NCBI RefSeq assembly: GCF_000238275.3
Contig: NZ_AHCF03000004.1
Location: 710,671-774,670 of the forward strand
Source: Pseudoalteromonas undina
Lineage (GTDB): Bacteria > Pseudomonadota > Gammaproteobacteria > Enterobacterales > Alteromonadaceae
Direction: 5' to 3'
DNA: 64,000 nucleotides
Positions 1 through 9,309 of this stretch are shown in pieces. The position numbers and the translations under genes were made by a program. A model generated the notes under the pieces. That model saw nothing but the letters and a program-made list of their open reading frames with translations, made no database searches and was not told the origin of the DNA. Each line of letters begins with the position of its first letter. Position 1 is the first letter of the stretch.

Positions 1-130
1 ATCGATAAGCGGTTGTGAAAGCGGGACCCATGCCATCACCAATCATATAAATAACATTTTTAGGCGCTGTTTGAGCAAATGCTCCTGTTGTTGTACATAA
101 AAGCGCTAATAAGCCGAACTGTTTTTTCAT
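1..130 (-). CDS. Alkaline phosphatase, N-terminal part (gene runs off the window)
   Basis: The minus strand from the ATG at 130 reads a signal peptide of about 19 residues (MKKQFGLLALLCTTTGAFA), then a mature start containing KNVIYMIGDGMGPAFTTAYR. The IGDGMG segment carries the first metal-binding Asp of PhoA-superfamily alkaline phosphatases, which hydrolyse phosphomonoesters in the periplasm. Only about 43 codons are inside the window, so the nucleophile Ser region cannot be inspected. The 186 bases up to the next gene show no convincing Pho box. The family call rests on one motif plus the signal peptide. Confidence 0.75.
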   Translation of the reverse strand, partial: MKKQFGLLALLCTTTGAFAQTAPKNVIYMIGDGMGPAFTTAYR

Positions 131-316
131 TGTGTGTACCCTTTAAGTGTACTTATTTTAATAGCGACTATTATTGTATACTGATGACCAGATAAATAAA
201 TGAATATGTTATGAAATCTCGCGATTTAAGTGTGTGCTCTTCTAGCTCGGTTCTATTATTTGTGTAATAACTCTTGTATGTTATTGCTATAACCAAATAA
301 AAAGTAGAGGTTTGCA

Positions 317-1168
317 TTGCAACCATTTTCTGTCAAAGCTAACGACTTAGATATACATGGCCTTAAATTTGGAGACGGTGAAGAGGTTGTTATTGCGCTT
401 CACGGTTGGTTAGATAACAGTGCTAGCTTTGCACCTATGCTAACTGACGTACCGTCAAATCAAACGTGGTATTGTATTGATTTTGCAGGGCATGGACTAT
501 CATCTTGGCGAAGCCCTCAGGCACATTACTACTTTATTGATTATGTGGATGATGTGTATGCCTTAATCACAGCGCTTAAATTAAAAAAGGTACATTTGGT
601 CGGGCATTCGATGGGGGCGATGGTCGCGGGTTTATTTGCGAGTTGTTTTAACGAGTATGTTAAATCCGTTTCTTTTATTGAAGGAATTGGCTGCGTTACC
701 ACGCAAGCAAATGAAGTCGCTTCGCAGCTAAGAAATGCCATACTTAACAGGGCACGGTTAACGATTAAAAAATCAAGGACATATACTTCTAAAGAGCAAA
801 TTTATCAAGCGCGTGCAAAAACAACTGATTTAAATGATGAAGTAATTGCGTTGCTGATGGACAGAAATATAAAACAAATGCACAGTGGGTTTGAGTTAAC
901 GACTGATCCTAAGCTTAAAAATCACTCAGGTTTTCGATTTGATGAAGCGCAATGTATTGGTGCAATAAAAGAATTAATTGCACCATGTCAATTAATATTA
1001 GGTGATAAAGGTTATCCATTTGTAAAACAAAATTTAGACAAGTATAGTAAATATTACAATAACTTGAGTGTAATAGATGTGCCCGGTGGACATCATTGCC
1101 ATATGCAAAGTAGTGGGCTATGTTTTGAACACATTCACGCATTTATGGTGCAAAGTAGTGCATGTTAA
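317..1168 (+). CDS. Alpha/beta hydrolase fold protein
   Basis: This is a 283-residue single-domain alpha/beta hydrolase. The oxyanion-hole HGW lies at about 29-31, the nucleophile elbow GHSMG at about 96-100 (Ser98), and a C-terminal GGHH at about 257-260 supplies the likely catalytic His. There is no signal peptide, so it is probably cytoplasmic. The start is a TTG preceded by GTAGAGG six bases upstream; no better start is visible. It lies 115 bp upstream of fadD in the same direction, which suggests a role with acyl esters or thioesters, but that is inference from position. The substrate is unknown. Confidence 0.8.
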   Translation: MQPFSVKANDLDIHGLKFGDGEEVVIALHGWLDNSASFAPMLTDVPSNQTWYCIDFAGHGLSSWRSPQAHYYFIDYVDDVYALITALKLKKVHLVGHSMGAMVAGLFASCFNEYVKSVSFIEGIGCVTTQANEVASQLRNAILNRARLTIKKSRTYTSKEQIYQARAKTTDLNDEVIALLMDRNIKQMHSGFELTTDPKLKNHSGFRFDEAQCIGAIKELIAPCQLILGDKGYPFVKQNLDKYSKYYNNLSVIDVPGGHHCHMQSSGLCFEHIHAFMVQSSAC

Positions 1169-1283
1169 TTGTATATTACCGATAAATGTGGGATTATCTC
1201 TAGATTAGAGTATTTGCTCAATTGTGAAAGTGCCTTACTTAGATTAAGGTTAATAAAAATATAATTATAAACAGGGGCTAAGA

Positions 1284-2936
1284 GTGGAAAAAATCTGGCT
1301 TAAGCGCTACCCAGAAGGTATGCCTGAAACAATCGATCCTGAGCACTACAACTCGTTACTCGAAGTGTTTGAAAAAAGTTTTAATGAATACAAAGATTTA
1401 CCTGCATTTACAAATATGGGTAAAACATTGTCATACAACGAAATAGATGCAGCAACGAAACGTGTTGCCGCCTATATTCAAAACGACTTAGGGCTAAAAA
1501 AAGGCGATAAAGTCGCTGTGATGATGCCTAACTTGTTGCAAACCCCTATTGCTATTTTAGGTATTTTACGCGCAGGGTGCGTTGTGGTTAACGTTAATCC
1601 ACTTTACACCGTACGTGAGCTAGAGCATCAGTTAAAAGATTCTGAAACATCGGCAATATTTATACTAGCTAACTTTGCTGATACGCTTGAAAAAGCGCTG
1701 CCTAACACAGACGTGAAACACATTGTGGTTACCCAAGTAGGTGACATGATGGGGGGTCTTAAAAAGCATTTAGTTAATTTTGTAGTTAAGCATTTCAAAA
1801 AAATGGTGCCAAGTTACACGTTACCTAACACGATTAAATTTTGTGATTTATTAAAAGCTGATCCAAATGGTTACACACGCCCAGACGTCAATCTAAGTGA
1901 CTTAGCTTTTTTACAGTACACAGGTGGAACTACCGGTGTATCTAAGGGCGCAATGTTGAGCCATGGCAATATGGTAGGCAACCTTGAACAAGTTTCTGGT
2001 TGTTTAGACAAAGTTCTTGACCGTGGTAGTGAAGTGGTTATTACCGCGCTTCCGCTTTATCATATATTTGCGCTAACAGCTAACTGTTTGGCATTTATGA
2101 AATACGGTGGTTTAAACGTTTTAATTACTAATCCACGTGATATGCCTGGATTTGTAAAAGAGCTGAGCCAGCATAAATTTACTGCTATTACAGGGGTTAA
2201 TACTCTATTTAATGGTTTATTAAACACTCCTGGTTTCTCTGAACTTGATTTTAGTCACCTTAAAATGTCATTGGGTGGCGGTATGGCGGTACAACGTCCT
2301 GTTGCAGAAAAGTGGCAAAAAGTGACCAATACTAAATTAATGGAAGGCTATGGCTTAACTGAATGTGCTCCATTAGTAACAATTAGCCCATATGATTTAG
2401 AGGCATATAATGGCTCTATTGGTTTGCCTGCGCCAAGTACAGATATTAAGTTAATGCTTGATAACGGTGAAGAAGCGGCTAAAGGTGAGCCAGGCGAGCT
2501 ATGGGTTAAAGGCCCTCAAGTTATGCTTGGTTACTATAATCGCCCAGACGCAACCGCTGAATGTTTAAAAGATGGTTGGTTTGCAACCGGTGACATTGCG
2601 ACGTACGATGATGAAGGTTTCTTCTATATTGTTGACCGTAAAAAAGACATGATTATTGTTTCAGGCTTTAATGTTTTCCCAAATGAGATTGAAGAAGTGG
2701 TTGCAATGCACGAAGGTGTATTAGAAGTTGCTGCAATTGGTATTCCTCATGACATTAGTGGTGAACAAGTTAAAGTTTTTGTTGTGAAAAAAGACCCTTC
2801 TTTAACTGAAAAAGATATAATAAAACATTGTCGTGATAATTTAACTAATTATAAGGTTCCTAAACTCGTTGAGTTTAAGGATGAGTTACCCAAAACTAAC
2901 GTGGGTAAAATTCTCAGAAGAGCCTTAAAAGATTAG
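1284..2936 (+). CDS. fadD: Long-chain fatty acid-CoA ligase
   Basis: This 550-residue enzyme of the ANL adenylate-forming superfamily activates long-chain fatty acids to acyl-CoA at the inner membrane, the entry to beta-oxidation. Visible motifs are the P-loop YTGGTTG (about 212-218), YGLTE (about 356-360), the hinge region around GWFATGDI, and the C-terminal catalytic Lys in NVGKILRR. Length is close to E. coli FadD (561). The start is GTG at 1284 with an AGGGG-like site about 7 bases ahead. The adjacent rnd gene follows after a terminator; the fadD-rnd order is conserved in gammaproteobacteria, which supports the assignment over other acyl-CoA ligases. Confidence 0.93.
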   Translation: MEKIWLKRYPEGMPETIDPEHYNSLLEVFEKSFNEYKDLPAFTNMGKTLSYNEIDAATKRVAAYIQNDLGLKKGDKVAVMMPNLLQTPIAILGILRAGCVVVNVNPLYTVRELEHQLKDSETSAIFILANFADTLEKALPNTDVKHIVVTQVGDMMGGLKKHLVNFVVKHFKKMVPSYTLPNTIKFCDLLKADPNGYTRPDVNLSDLAFLQYTGGTTGVSKGAMLSHGNMVGNLEQVSGCLDKVLDRGSEVVITALPLYHIFALTANCLAFMKYGGLNVLITNPRDMPGFVKELSQHKFTAITGVNTLFNGLLNTPGFSELDFSHLKMSLGGGMAVQRPVAEKWQKVTNTKLMEGYGLTECAPLVTISPYDLEAYNGSIGLPAPSTDIKLMLDNGEEAAKGEPGELWVKGPQVMLGYYNRPDATAECLKDGWFATGDIATYDDEGFFYIVDRKKDMIIVSGFNVFPNEIEEVVAMHEGVLEVAAIGIPHDISGEQVKVFVVKKDPSLTEKDIIKHCRDNLTNYKVPKLVEFKDELPKTNVGKILRRALKD

Positions 2937-2945
2937 CAACTATAA

Positions 2946-2972
2946 AAAAGCCGACATATGTCGGCTTTTTTA
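2946..2972 (+). terminator. Rho-independent terminator after fadD
   Basis: A perfect 24-base palindrome (AAAAGCCGACAT and its complement) is followed by a T-run. It ends the fadD transcript before rnd. Confidence 0.85.
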
Positions 2973-2986
2973 TTGTAGGAGACTCA

Positions 2987-4117
2987 GTGCACTACCAATT
3001 GATCCAAACCCAAAATGAGCTAAATACGTTTGTAGAACAAATAAAAAACAAACCCATTCTTGCTATTGATACCGAGTTTATGCGCCGCCGTACTTTGTAT
3101 CCCGAAGTTGCACTCATTCAAGTTTATGATGGCGAACATTTAGCACTCATCGACCCGCTTGCAGAGCTTTCCTTATTTGATTTTTGGCAGATACTTAAAG
3201 ATCCAAACGTTTTAAAAGTACTTCATTCTCCTTCAGAAGATATTGAAGTTTTTCAAAAATACGCAGGTTTTGTTCCTTATCCATTGTTTGATACTCAGTT
3301 TGCACTTCAGCTATTAGGTGAGGGCAACTGTATGGGGTTTGCCTTAATGGTAAAAACCTTATTGAATATTGAAATTGATAAAAGTGAATCGCGCACCAAT
3401 TGGTTACAGCGTCCTCTCACTCAAAAACAACTTGAATACGCTGCAGCTGATACATATCACTTACTGCCTTGTTTTGAGTTAATTATAGACAGCATTAAAG
3501 CAGCTGATTTATTCGACATTGTGATCAATGAAAGTGAATTAGTGGCAAACAAGCGTGCTTTTCAAACACCAGATGAGTTACTTTATAAAGAGATTAAAAA
3601 TGCATGGCAGCTTAAGCCGCATGAATTAGTGGTACTTAAAGAGTTAGCTGTGTGGCGAAGAAATAAAGCAATTCGAAAAAATCTAGCGCTTAACTTTGTG
3701 CTAAAAGAGCATAACATGACTGAAATCGCTAAACGAGGTCCTTCAAGTTTAAATGCCTTGAGACAAATTCCGGGTGTTGAGCCTATTGAAGTGAATCGTT
3801 CAGGGGTTGAAATTTTAAAGTGCATTGAGCAGGCTAAAACAGTTCCACCTGAGCAGCACCCACAAGTACTAAAACGTTTAATTGATTTTCCTACGTATAA
3901 AAAAGTAGCGAAAGAAATCAAACAAAAAATTACGAAAGTTGCTAAAGAGCACAATATACCAGAAGACGTCATGGCATCTAAAAAGCAAATTAATCAGCTA
4001 ATTAGTTGGAATTGGAAGCTAACAGATGAGCAAAAATTAAATCACATAAAGCCAGATTTACTCAGTTCATGGCGCTATGACTTTGTTAAAGATGCTCTAA
4101 AAGAGTGGGATAATTAA
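2987..4117 (+). CDS. rnd: Ribonuclease D
   Basis: This 376-residue 3'-5' exoribonuclease takes part in tRNA 3' maturation. The DEDD catalytic set is visible: D28 and E30 in AIDTEF, D85 in SPSEDIEVF, and Y151/D155 in YAAADTYHLL, the DEDDy pattern. An HRDC domain follows at about 205-290. Length matches E. coli RNase D (375). The start is GTG at 2987 with AGGAGA four bases ahead, inside the short gap after the fadD terminator. It is convergent with minE, and a shared hairpin separates the two. Confidence 0.95.
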   Translation: MHYQLIQTQNELNTFVEQIKNKPILAIDTEFMRRRTLYPEVALIQVYDGEHLALIDPLAELSLFDFWQILKDPNVLKVLHSPSEDIEVFQKYAGFVPYPLFDTQFALQLLGEGNCMGFALMVKTLLNIEIDKSESRTNWLQRPLTQKQLEYAAADTYHLLPCFELIIDSIKAADLFDIVINESELVANKRAFQTPDELLYKEIKNAWQLKPHELVVLKELAVWRRNKAIRKNLALNFVLKEHNMTEIAKRGPSSLNALRQIPGVEPIEVNRSGVEILKCIEQAKTVPPEQHPQVLKRLIDFPTYKKVAKEIKQKITKVAKEHNIPEDVMASKKQINQLISWNWKLTDEQKLNHIKPDLLSSWRYDFVKDALKEWDN

Positions 4118-4147
4118 AGTCATAAAGGCGAGTGACAAACAAATAAA

Positions 4148-4170
4148 AAGGGCGCTTAGCGCCCTTGTTT
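4148..4170. terminator. Bidirectional terminator between rnd and minE
   Basis: The stem AAGGGCGC / GCGCCCTT has a TTA loop, with A-rich sequence on the left and T-rich on the right, so it can serve both convergent genes. Confidence 0.8.
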
Positions 4171-4171
4171 G

Positions 4172-4435
4172 TTATTTCTTTTCTTCGTCAGGTAATGTGA
4201 CATTGAGCTCGAGTACGGCTAAATCGTCTTCATTTTGATCAAACTGAACTTGAACCGCATCGGCGCCTACATTTACGTACTTACGAATGACATCTAATAT
4301 ATCTTGCTTTAATTGCGGCAAGTAATCAGGTGTACCACGCTGAGAACGTTCGTGCGCGACAATGATCTGCAATCGCTCTTTTGCTAATGACGCACTGTTT
4401 TTCTTTTCTGAGCGGAAGTAGTCAAGTAAAGACAC
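4172..4435 (-). CDS. minE: Cell division topological specificity factor MinE
   Basis: MinE stimulates MinD ATPase at the membrane and drives pole-to-pole oscillation of MinCD, confining the Z ring to midcell. I place the start at the GTG at 4435, giving 87 residues beginning (M)[20 protein letters not shown], which aligns with E. coli MinE (88 aa). A longer reading from 4480 would overlap minD and add a non-conserved tail. GGAGG sits directly ahead of this GTG, and minD stops one base before it, so the two are translationally coupled. The anti-MinCD helix ([12 protein letters not shown]) and the topological domain ending ELNVTLP are both present. Confidence 0.95.
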   Translation of the reverse strand: MSLLDYFRSEKKNSASLAKERLQIIVAHERSQRGTPDYLPQLKQDILDVIRKYVNVGADAVQVQFDQNEDDLAVLELNVTLPDEEKK

Positions 4436-4436
4436 A

Positions 4437-5246
4437 TTAACCTCCAAATATCCGTTTGAATAAACCCTTTTTCTCAACATCTAAAAATCTAAATTCAACC
4501 GTTTCACCTAATAAACGACTGATCGCATCGGCATAAGCTTGGCCTGCGTCAGATTCGCTATCAAGGATAACGGGTTGTCCTGAGTTAGATGCACTAAGTA
4601 CTGCTTGAGATTCAGGTATGACACCTAGTAAGTCGATGGCTAAAATGTCCTGGATATCTTCAACAGATAGCATTTCACCTTTTGTTACACGATCTGGATT
4701 ATAGCGTGTTATTAGCAAATGCTCTTTAATGTTTTCTAAACCTTCTTCGGCGCGTTTAGATTTACTGTGTAAAATTCCAAGTATACGATCAGAATCTCGT
4801 ACTGATGAAACCTCTGGATTAGTGGTTACAATTGCTTCATCAGCAAAGTACATTGCCATCATTGCACCGGCTTCAATACCTGCCGGAGAATCACAGACTA
4901 TGTAGTCAAAGTCTTCTTTTAATTCATTAAGTACACGTTCAACACCTTCGCGTGTGAGTGCATCTTTATCGCGTGTTTGTGATGCAGGAAGTAAAAATAA
5001 CTTCTCTACACGTTTATCTTTTATGAGTGCTTGGTTAAGGTTGGCTTCGCCATTGATTACATTAACGAAGTCATACACTACGCGACGTTCACAACCCATA
5101 ATTAGGTCTAAATTACGTAAGCCGATATCAAAATCGATGATAACAGTTTTGTAGCCTTTTAGTGCTAAGCCTGTACCAATTGCTGCGCTTGATGTTGTTT
5201 TACCAACACCCCCTTTACCCGAGGTAACGACAATTATTTTTGCCAT
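4437..5246 (-). CDS. minD: Septum site-determining ATPase MinD
   Basis: This 269-residue deviant-Walker ATPase of the ParA/MinD family has GKGGVGKTT at about 10-18. It recruits MinC to the membrane, and its C-terminal amphipathic helix ([11 protein letters not shown]) is the membrane-targeting sequence. Length equals typical MinD (270). It lies 5 bases after minC and 1 base before minE, in the canonical minCDE order. There is no sign of damage. The genomic context is notable because a plasmid-type origin lies about 58 kb away on the same contig. Confidence 0.97.
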   Translation of the reverse strand: MAKIIVVTSGKGGVGKTTSSAAIGTGLALKGYKTVIIDFDIGLRNLDLIMGCERRVVYDFVNVINGEANLNQALIKDKRVEKLFLLPASQTRDKDALTREGVERVLNELKEDFDYIVCDSPAGIEAGAMMAMYFADEAIVTTNPEVSSVRDSDRILGILHSKSKRAEEGLENIKEHLLITRYNPDRVTKGEMLSVEDIQDILAIDLLGVIPESQAVLSASNSGQPVILDSESDAGQAYADAISRLLGETVEFRFLDVEKKGLFKRIFGG

Positions 5247-5251
5247 GAGAT

Positions 5252-5956
5252 TTATCCTTTAACCAAAGCTGAAATTTCTAAAGATTCATTTTTTTGTTGT
5301 ATTTGAACTGCGTTACCCCAGTGTTCACCTTGCAGTGAGTCACTGATCCAGTAATTACCATTGATTGAAACGAGTTCTGCTTCTAATTTATTACAAAATA
5401 TATATGCGTTTTCTAGCCCTTTTGCACCGGCAATAGCACGGCCGCGTAGAGTTCCATAAATGTGTACATTACCATCGGCAATCACTTCTGCACCATGGCT
5501 TACTGCACCTAACACCACTAAATCACGGTCTTTGGCGTAAACTTGTTGGCCTGAGCGTACTGCACCATTAATAATTTGTGCTGGTAAATACACGGTTTTT
5601 TCAACCACTGACGTATTAGGCTCTACTCTTGCGGGTTCACTCTTAACGTCTTGTGAATAGTTTAAAACAGATAACCCTGCAGCTTTTGCTTGTTTGTGTT
5701 GCTCATCCGAACCATTACATACACCCACCGCATTAAAGCTCATGCGTTCAATAAGTGATTTTAAATGAACAAAGTCGATTGTGCTGTTTTTTACTTCAAT
5801 TAAATTAACGACAATGGGGGCACCCTCAAAGAATTTTGGGGCTTGGGCTATTTTTACATACAGTTGTTCTGCTAAAAGGTTAATATCAGTACTATAAAGA
5901 TGTAAAACTGATAATGTAAAAAGGTTGCCTTTTAGCTCAAAAATTTGGTCCGACAT
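5252..5956 (-). CDS. minC: Septum site-determining protein MinC
   Basis: This 234-residue FtsZ polymerisation inhibitor is the first gene of minCDE. The N-terminal domain (about 1-105) is the variable FtsZ-binding half. The C-terminal beta-helix begins around 125 with the typical sequence IINGAVRSGQQVYA and continues with GAEVIADGNVHIYGTLRGRAIAGA, the MinD-binding and dimerisation part. The ATG at 5956 is the only reasonable start. It is divergent from ycgL, and the 155-bp gap must hold both promoters. Confidence 0.95.
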   Translation of the reverse strand: MSDQIFELKGNLFTLSVLHLYSTDINLLAEQLYVKIAQAPKFFEGAPIVVNLIEVKNSTIDFVHLKSLIERMSFNAVGVCNGSDEQHKQAKAAGLSVLNYSQDVKSEPARVEPNTSVVEKTVYLPAQIINGAVRSGQQVYAKDRDLVVLGAVSHGAEVIADGNVHIYGTLRGRAIAGAKGLENAYIFCNKLEAELVSINGNYWISDSLQGEHWGNAVQIQQKNESLEISALVKG

Positions 5957-6111
5957 AGATGCTCAACTGGATTGTCTAGTTAGCATGTAACTTTATATAA
6001 ACCTAGGCTGAACAAGGCTTTTATTAAAGTTTCCACACTAATTTTTATAACTTATTATTATTGCCATGTTATAGTGTGTAGCACTGTTAAGCAAGATTTT
6101 ATAGGGCCATA

Positions 6112-6393
6112 ATGCTAACTGCGGTATATAAAAGTAAGAAAAAAGCAGATACTTTCTTATTTATTGAAAAAAGAGACGATTTTAGTAAAGTTCCGGAACC
6201 TTTAATGGCCATGTTTGGTCAACCTCAGTACGTGATGATCATTAACTTAGCTAAGCGAACTCAATTAGGCGTAGCGGATTTAGACACTTTAAAACAGTCG
6301 CTTAGCGACCAAGGCTATTATTTACAAATTCCGCCACCAGAGGAAAACTTGCTGAGTCAATTAAGAAAACAAAATGGAGTAGATAGTGATTAA
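6112..6393 (+). CDS. ycgL: YcgL domain protein
   Basis: This 93-residue protein of the YcgL family has the conserved features AVYKSKKK, TFLFI and the FGQPQYVM stretch. The molecular role of YcgL is not established. Its position beside minCDE is a long-standing gammaproteobacterial arrangement. The stop overlaps the start of the next gene by 8 bases, so the two are probably translated from one message. Confidence 0.9.
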   Translation: MLTAVYKSKKKADTFLFIEKRDDFSKVPEPLMAMFGQPQYVMIINLAKRTQLGVADLDTLKQSLSDQGYYLQIPPPEENLLSQLRKQNGVDSD

Positions 6394-7402
6394 AAAATTA
6401 GCAGTTGTATTGTGTGGTGTATGTTTAAGCTCATCGGTGATGGCAAAAACCCAAGCTGAGTTTCAACAATACCTTACTAATTTAAAGCAAGAGGCAATAG
6501 CTAAAGGCTACGATACTCAGTTAATTGAGCAAGCATTTGCCACTGCATCTTATAAAGAAAAAGTGATTTCTGCAGATAAAAATCAGCCTGAAGTAAAAGA
6601 AACACTGGAAACATATTTACCAAAACGTGTGCCTCAATGGAAAATTGATCGTGCGCGTAAATTATATAAAGAAAACCAAGAAGTTTTAGAGAAGGTCGCA
6701 AAAGACTTTGGTGTTCAAGCACGCTTTATCGTGGCTATTTGGGGCTTAGAGAGTAATTTTGGTGCCATTCAAGGTGGCCACAACGTGATTTCATCGTTGG
6801 TAACACTAGCATTTGATGGACGCCGTGAAGCACTATACAAACGCCAATTATGGGCTGCACTGGATATATTAAAGTCGGGTCATATTACGCTTGATAAATT
6901 TAAAGGCTCATGGGCAGGTGCAATGGGGCAAACTCAATTTATGCCAACCTCATTTAATGCCTATGCTGTAGATTACAACAATGATGGCCGCAAAGATATT
7001 TGGACAACCAAGGAAGACGCGTTTGCCTCTATTGCTAATTACTTAAAGCAAGAGGGCTGGGATGACAACTTAACCTGGGGTCGCCAAGTTCAATTACCTG
7101 CTGATTTTGACCAGCAGTATATTTTAAAGCGCGGTACTAAAACACGTAAGCAATGGCTTGAATATTGGAACAATTCAGAGCGCTCACTCGCTGATTGGCA
7201 AGCATTAGGGGTTCGTCGTGCTGATGGCAGCGATTTACCAAATGTTGCTGTGGATGCTGCACTAGTGATGCCTGATGATGTAAATGGGCGCATGTATTTA
7301 GCATACGACAACTACAAGGTATTTATGCACTGGAATCGGTCATATTACTTTGCAACTAGCGTGGGCTATTTGTCAGATAGAATTGCTTACCCAAAGATTT
7401 AA
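6386..7402 (+). CDS. Lytic murein transglycosylase, MltB family
   Basis: This 338-residue secreted enzyme starts at a GTG (6386) inside the end of ycgL, with GGAG seven bases ahead. A signal peptide of about 20 residues ends in VMA. The SLT_2/MltB domain follows, with the catalytic Glu in WGLESNFG and the downstream AMGQTQFMPTSF signature. It cleaves the MurNAc-GlcNAc bond to form 1,6-anhydro ends. There is no lipobox, so it is the soluble periplasmic type. Overlap with ycgL and the downstream terminator define a two-gene operon. Confidence 0.9.
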   Translation: MIKKLAVVLCGVCLSSSVMAKTQAEFQQYLTNLKQEAIAKGYDTQLIEQAFATASYKEKVISADKNQPEVKETLETYLPKRVPQWKIDRARKLYKENQEVLEKVAKDFGVQARFIVAIWGLESNFGAIQGGHNVISSLVTLAFDGRREALYKRQLWAALDILKSGHITLDKFKGSWAGAMGQTQFMPTSFNAYAVDYNNDGRKDIWTTKEDAFASIANYLKQEGWDDNLTWGRQVQLPADFDQQYILKRGTKTRKQWLEYWNNSERSLADWQALGVRRADGSDLPNVAVDAALVMPDDVNGRMYLAYDNYKVFMHWNRSYYFATSVGYLSDRIAYPKI

Positions 7403-7418
7403 GCTAAAGCAAATAACT

Positions 7419-7446
7419 AAAAAAAGCCGCAAATTGCGGCTTTTTT
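7419..7446. terminator. Terminator between mltB-family gene and gbsR-family gene
   Basis: The hairpin AAAAAAGCCGCAA / TTGCGGCTTTTTT is flanked by A-rich and T-rich sides, which suits the convergent pair. Confidence 0.8.
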
Positions 7447-7462
7447 GTGAGTTACATATCGA

Positions 7463-8011
7463 CTAAATTTCTTTTTTAAATATTTTATCTTTTAGGTCAA
7501 TGACTTTGCCAATCCCTGAACCTAGTTTCATTAGCTTATTAAGCTGCTCAGGAGTTAAACGTTGTAATTCTGAGGACCATTTAGTTACTGTTTCAAGTAA
7601 GTTATGGATTTCGCCCATTTGTTTTTGAGCATAAATTTCATCGTCGTTACTTGCTTCGTCTAGTAAGTTATCTCGGAGTAAGCTCAGTGTAGGCTCAACT
7701 TCACGTTTTTTGCGCTCTTCGAATACGCGATTTGCCATATCCCAAATATCGCCTGCAGGGGCATAGTACTCTTTTCTATCTCCTGGGATATGCATTACTT
7801 TGATCAGCTGCCAAGATTGTAATTCTTTGATCCCCATACTCACGTTACCGCGAGAGATACTTAGCGCATCAGCGATTTGATTTGCCGTCATTGGATCTTT
7901 AGTAATAATCAATAAACCACACATTTGTCCAATGGTGCGATTAAATCCCCAGCGGCTGCCCATCTCACCACAATGCATTACAAAGGCAAAGTTTTTTTCT
8001 GATAATGTCAT
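7463..8011 (-). CDS. GbsR/MarR family transcriptional regulator
   Basis: This winged-helix regulator has 182 residues from the ATG at 8011; an upstream TTG at 8026 would add five. The N-terminal part (FVMHCGEMGSRWGFNRTIGQMCGLL) and the HTH ANQIADALSISRGNVSMGIKEL at about 45-70 match the GbsR-type MarR subgroup, whose members often regulate osmoprotectant or membrane-related genes. A charged, helical C-terminus follows. It is divergent from the alcohol dehydrogenase, 217 bp apart, so it may control that gene, though nothing shows it directly. Confidence 0.85.
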   Translation of the reverse strand: MTLSEKNFAFVMHCGEMGSRWGFNRTIGQMCGLLIITKDPMTANQIADALSISRGNVSMGIKELQSWQLIKVMHIPGDRKEYYAPAGDIWDMANRVFEERKKREVEPTLSLLRDNLLDEASNDDEIYAQKQMGEIHNLLETVTKWSSELQRLTPEQLNKLMKLGSGIGKVIDLKDKIFKKEI

Positions 8012-8228
8012 TGTTACAAGTTTCAAAAATAAATGAAATCTATGCTAGCACGCTGGTTAAGTATGGCAAGACTTAAGCTGGGATAAAAAACCACGTTTTA
8101 CGACTAATGATTGATATAGATTAATATTTAAGCATTTATAGTGAGGTATGTTGCGGGTATGCAACATAATCTTGCCGTTTAACGCCCTTGTTAAATAGCA
8201 TAAACTTTTTATAAACGATGGAATGACT

Positions 8229-9239
8229 ATGAAAGCAGCAATAAATACAGAATATAAAGGCAAGTTAGCGATCACCGATTTACCTATTCCAGAAGTAGGC
8301 CCTGACGACGTCCTAGTAAAAATAGCCGCTTGTGGTGTGTGCCACACTGATTTACACGCATGTCATGGTGATTGGCCGGTAAAACCAAAAATGCCATTAG
8401 TACCTGGACACGAAGGTGTTGGTGTAATAGAAAAACTAGGAAGTAATATTAAGCACTTAGAAGTGGGCGATAGAGTAGGCGTACCATGGCTATACAGTGC
8501 ATGTGGCCATTGTGAGTTTTGTTTAGATGGACGCGAAACCCTTTGTTTATCGCAACATAATACGGGTTACTCTATTGACGGTGGGTATGCAGAATACTGT
8601 TTAGCTCATGGTGACTACATCATCAAAATACCGGAAGGTTTAGGTTTTGCTGAAGCTGCCCCCTTATTTTGTGCCGGCGTAACAACGTATAAAGCTTTAA
8701 AAGTGTCTGGCGCTAAACCAGGTCAATGGGTCGCTATTGTCGGTGTGGGTGGTTTAGGGCACTTAGCAGTGCAATATGCAAAAGCAATGGGCTTTAATGT
8801 TATTGCGGTAGATACTGGTAAAGAGAAAATGGCGCTAGCTAAAGAGTTGGGTGCTGATATTACGCTTGATTTTAAAGAAGTGGTGCCCAGTGAGGCCATT
8901 TTTGAGCAAGTAGGTGGCGCGCATGCTGTTGTTTGTACGGCAGTATCAAAACCAGGTTTTGAACAAGCTTATAAAAGTGTTCGCCGAGGGGGGAAATGTG
9001 TATTGGTTGGATTACCGCCTGAAGACATGCCATTGCCAATTTTTGACACCGTATTAAATGGTGTTTCAGTGGTTGGCTCTATTGTAGGTACGCGCAAAGA
9101 CCTGCAAGAATGTCTTGAATTTGCTGCGCAAGGCAAAGTAAAAGCCATCATTGAAGAGAAAAAACTTGAAGATATTAATGAAATTTTTGATGACATGCTT
9201 AAAGGCGAAATAAACGGCCGCATAGTTGTTACGATTTAA
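8229..9239 (+). CDS. adhP: Zinc-dependent alcohol dehydrogenase, AdhP type
   Basis: This 336-residue medium-chain alcohol dehydrogenase interconverts primary alcohols and aldehydes with NAD(H). Catalytic zinc ligands are visible in CGVCHTD and PGHEGVG; structural zinc cysteines lie in CGHCEFC and the Cys 8 residues later; the nucleotide-binding GVGGLG is at about 173. I chose the ATG at 8229 (MKAAINTEY) because the purine-rich site ends right at an earlier ATG (8223), leaving no spacing for it. The sequence agrees with E. coli AdhP and similar ethanol-active enzymes; substrate preference is not shown. Confidence 0.88.
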   Translation: MKAAINTEYKGKLAITDLPIPEVGPDDVLVKIAACGVCHTDLHACHGDWPVKPKMPLVPGHEGVGVIEKLGSNIKHLEVGDRVGVPWLYSACGHCEFCLDGRETLCLSQHNTGYSIDGGYAEYCLAHGDYIIKIPEGLGFAEAAPLFCAGVTTYKALKVSGAKPGQWVAIVGVGGLGHLAVQYAKAMGFNVIAVDTGKEKMALAKELGADITLDFKEVVPSEAIFEQVGGAHAVVCTAVSKPGFEQAYKSVRRGGKCVLVGLPPEDMPLPIFDTVLNGVSVVGSIVGTRKDLQECLEFAAQGKVKAIIEEKKLEDINEIFDDMLKGEINGRIVVTI

Positions 9240-9256
9240 TATTAAGTTTTTACATG

Positions 9257-9296
9257 AAAAAAGCACGGTATCTCAATTGAAATACCGTGCTTTTTA
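9257..9296. terminator. Terminator between adhP and the siderophore receptor
   Basis: A 14-bp stem AAAAAGCACGGTAT / ATACCGTGCTTTTT has a 10-base loop and serves two convergent genes. Confidence 0.82.
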
Positions 9297-9309
9297 AATT
9301 ATTAAACTA

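Noticed and set aside
131-316. Pho box ahead of the alkaline phosphatase
   Set aside because: The nearest match (CTGGTCAT on the minus strand) has an inserted base and no second half-site at 11 bases.
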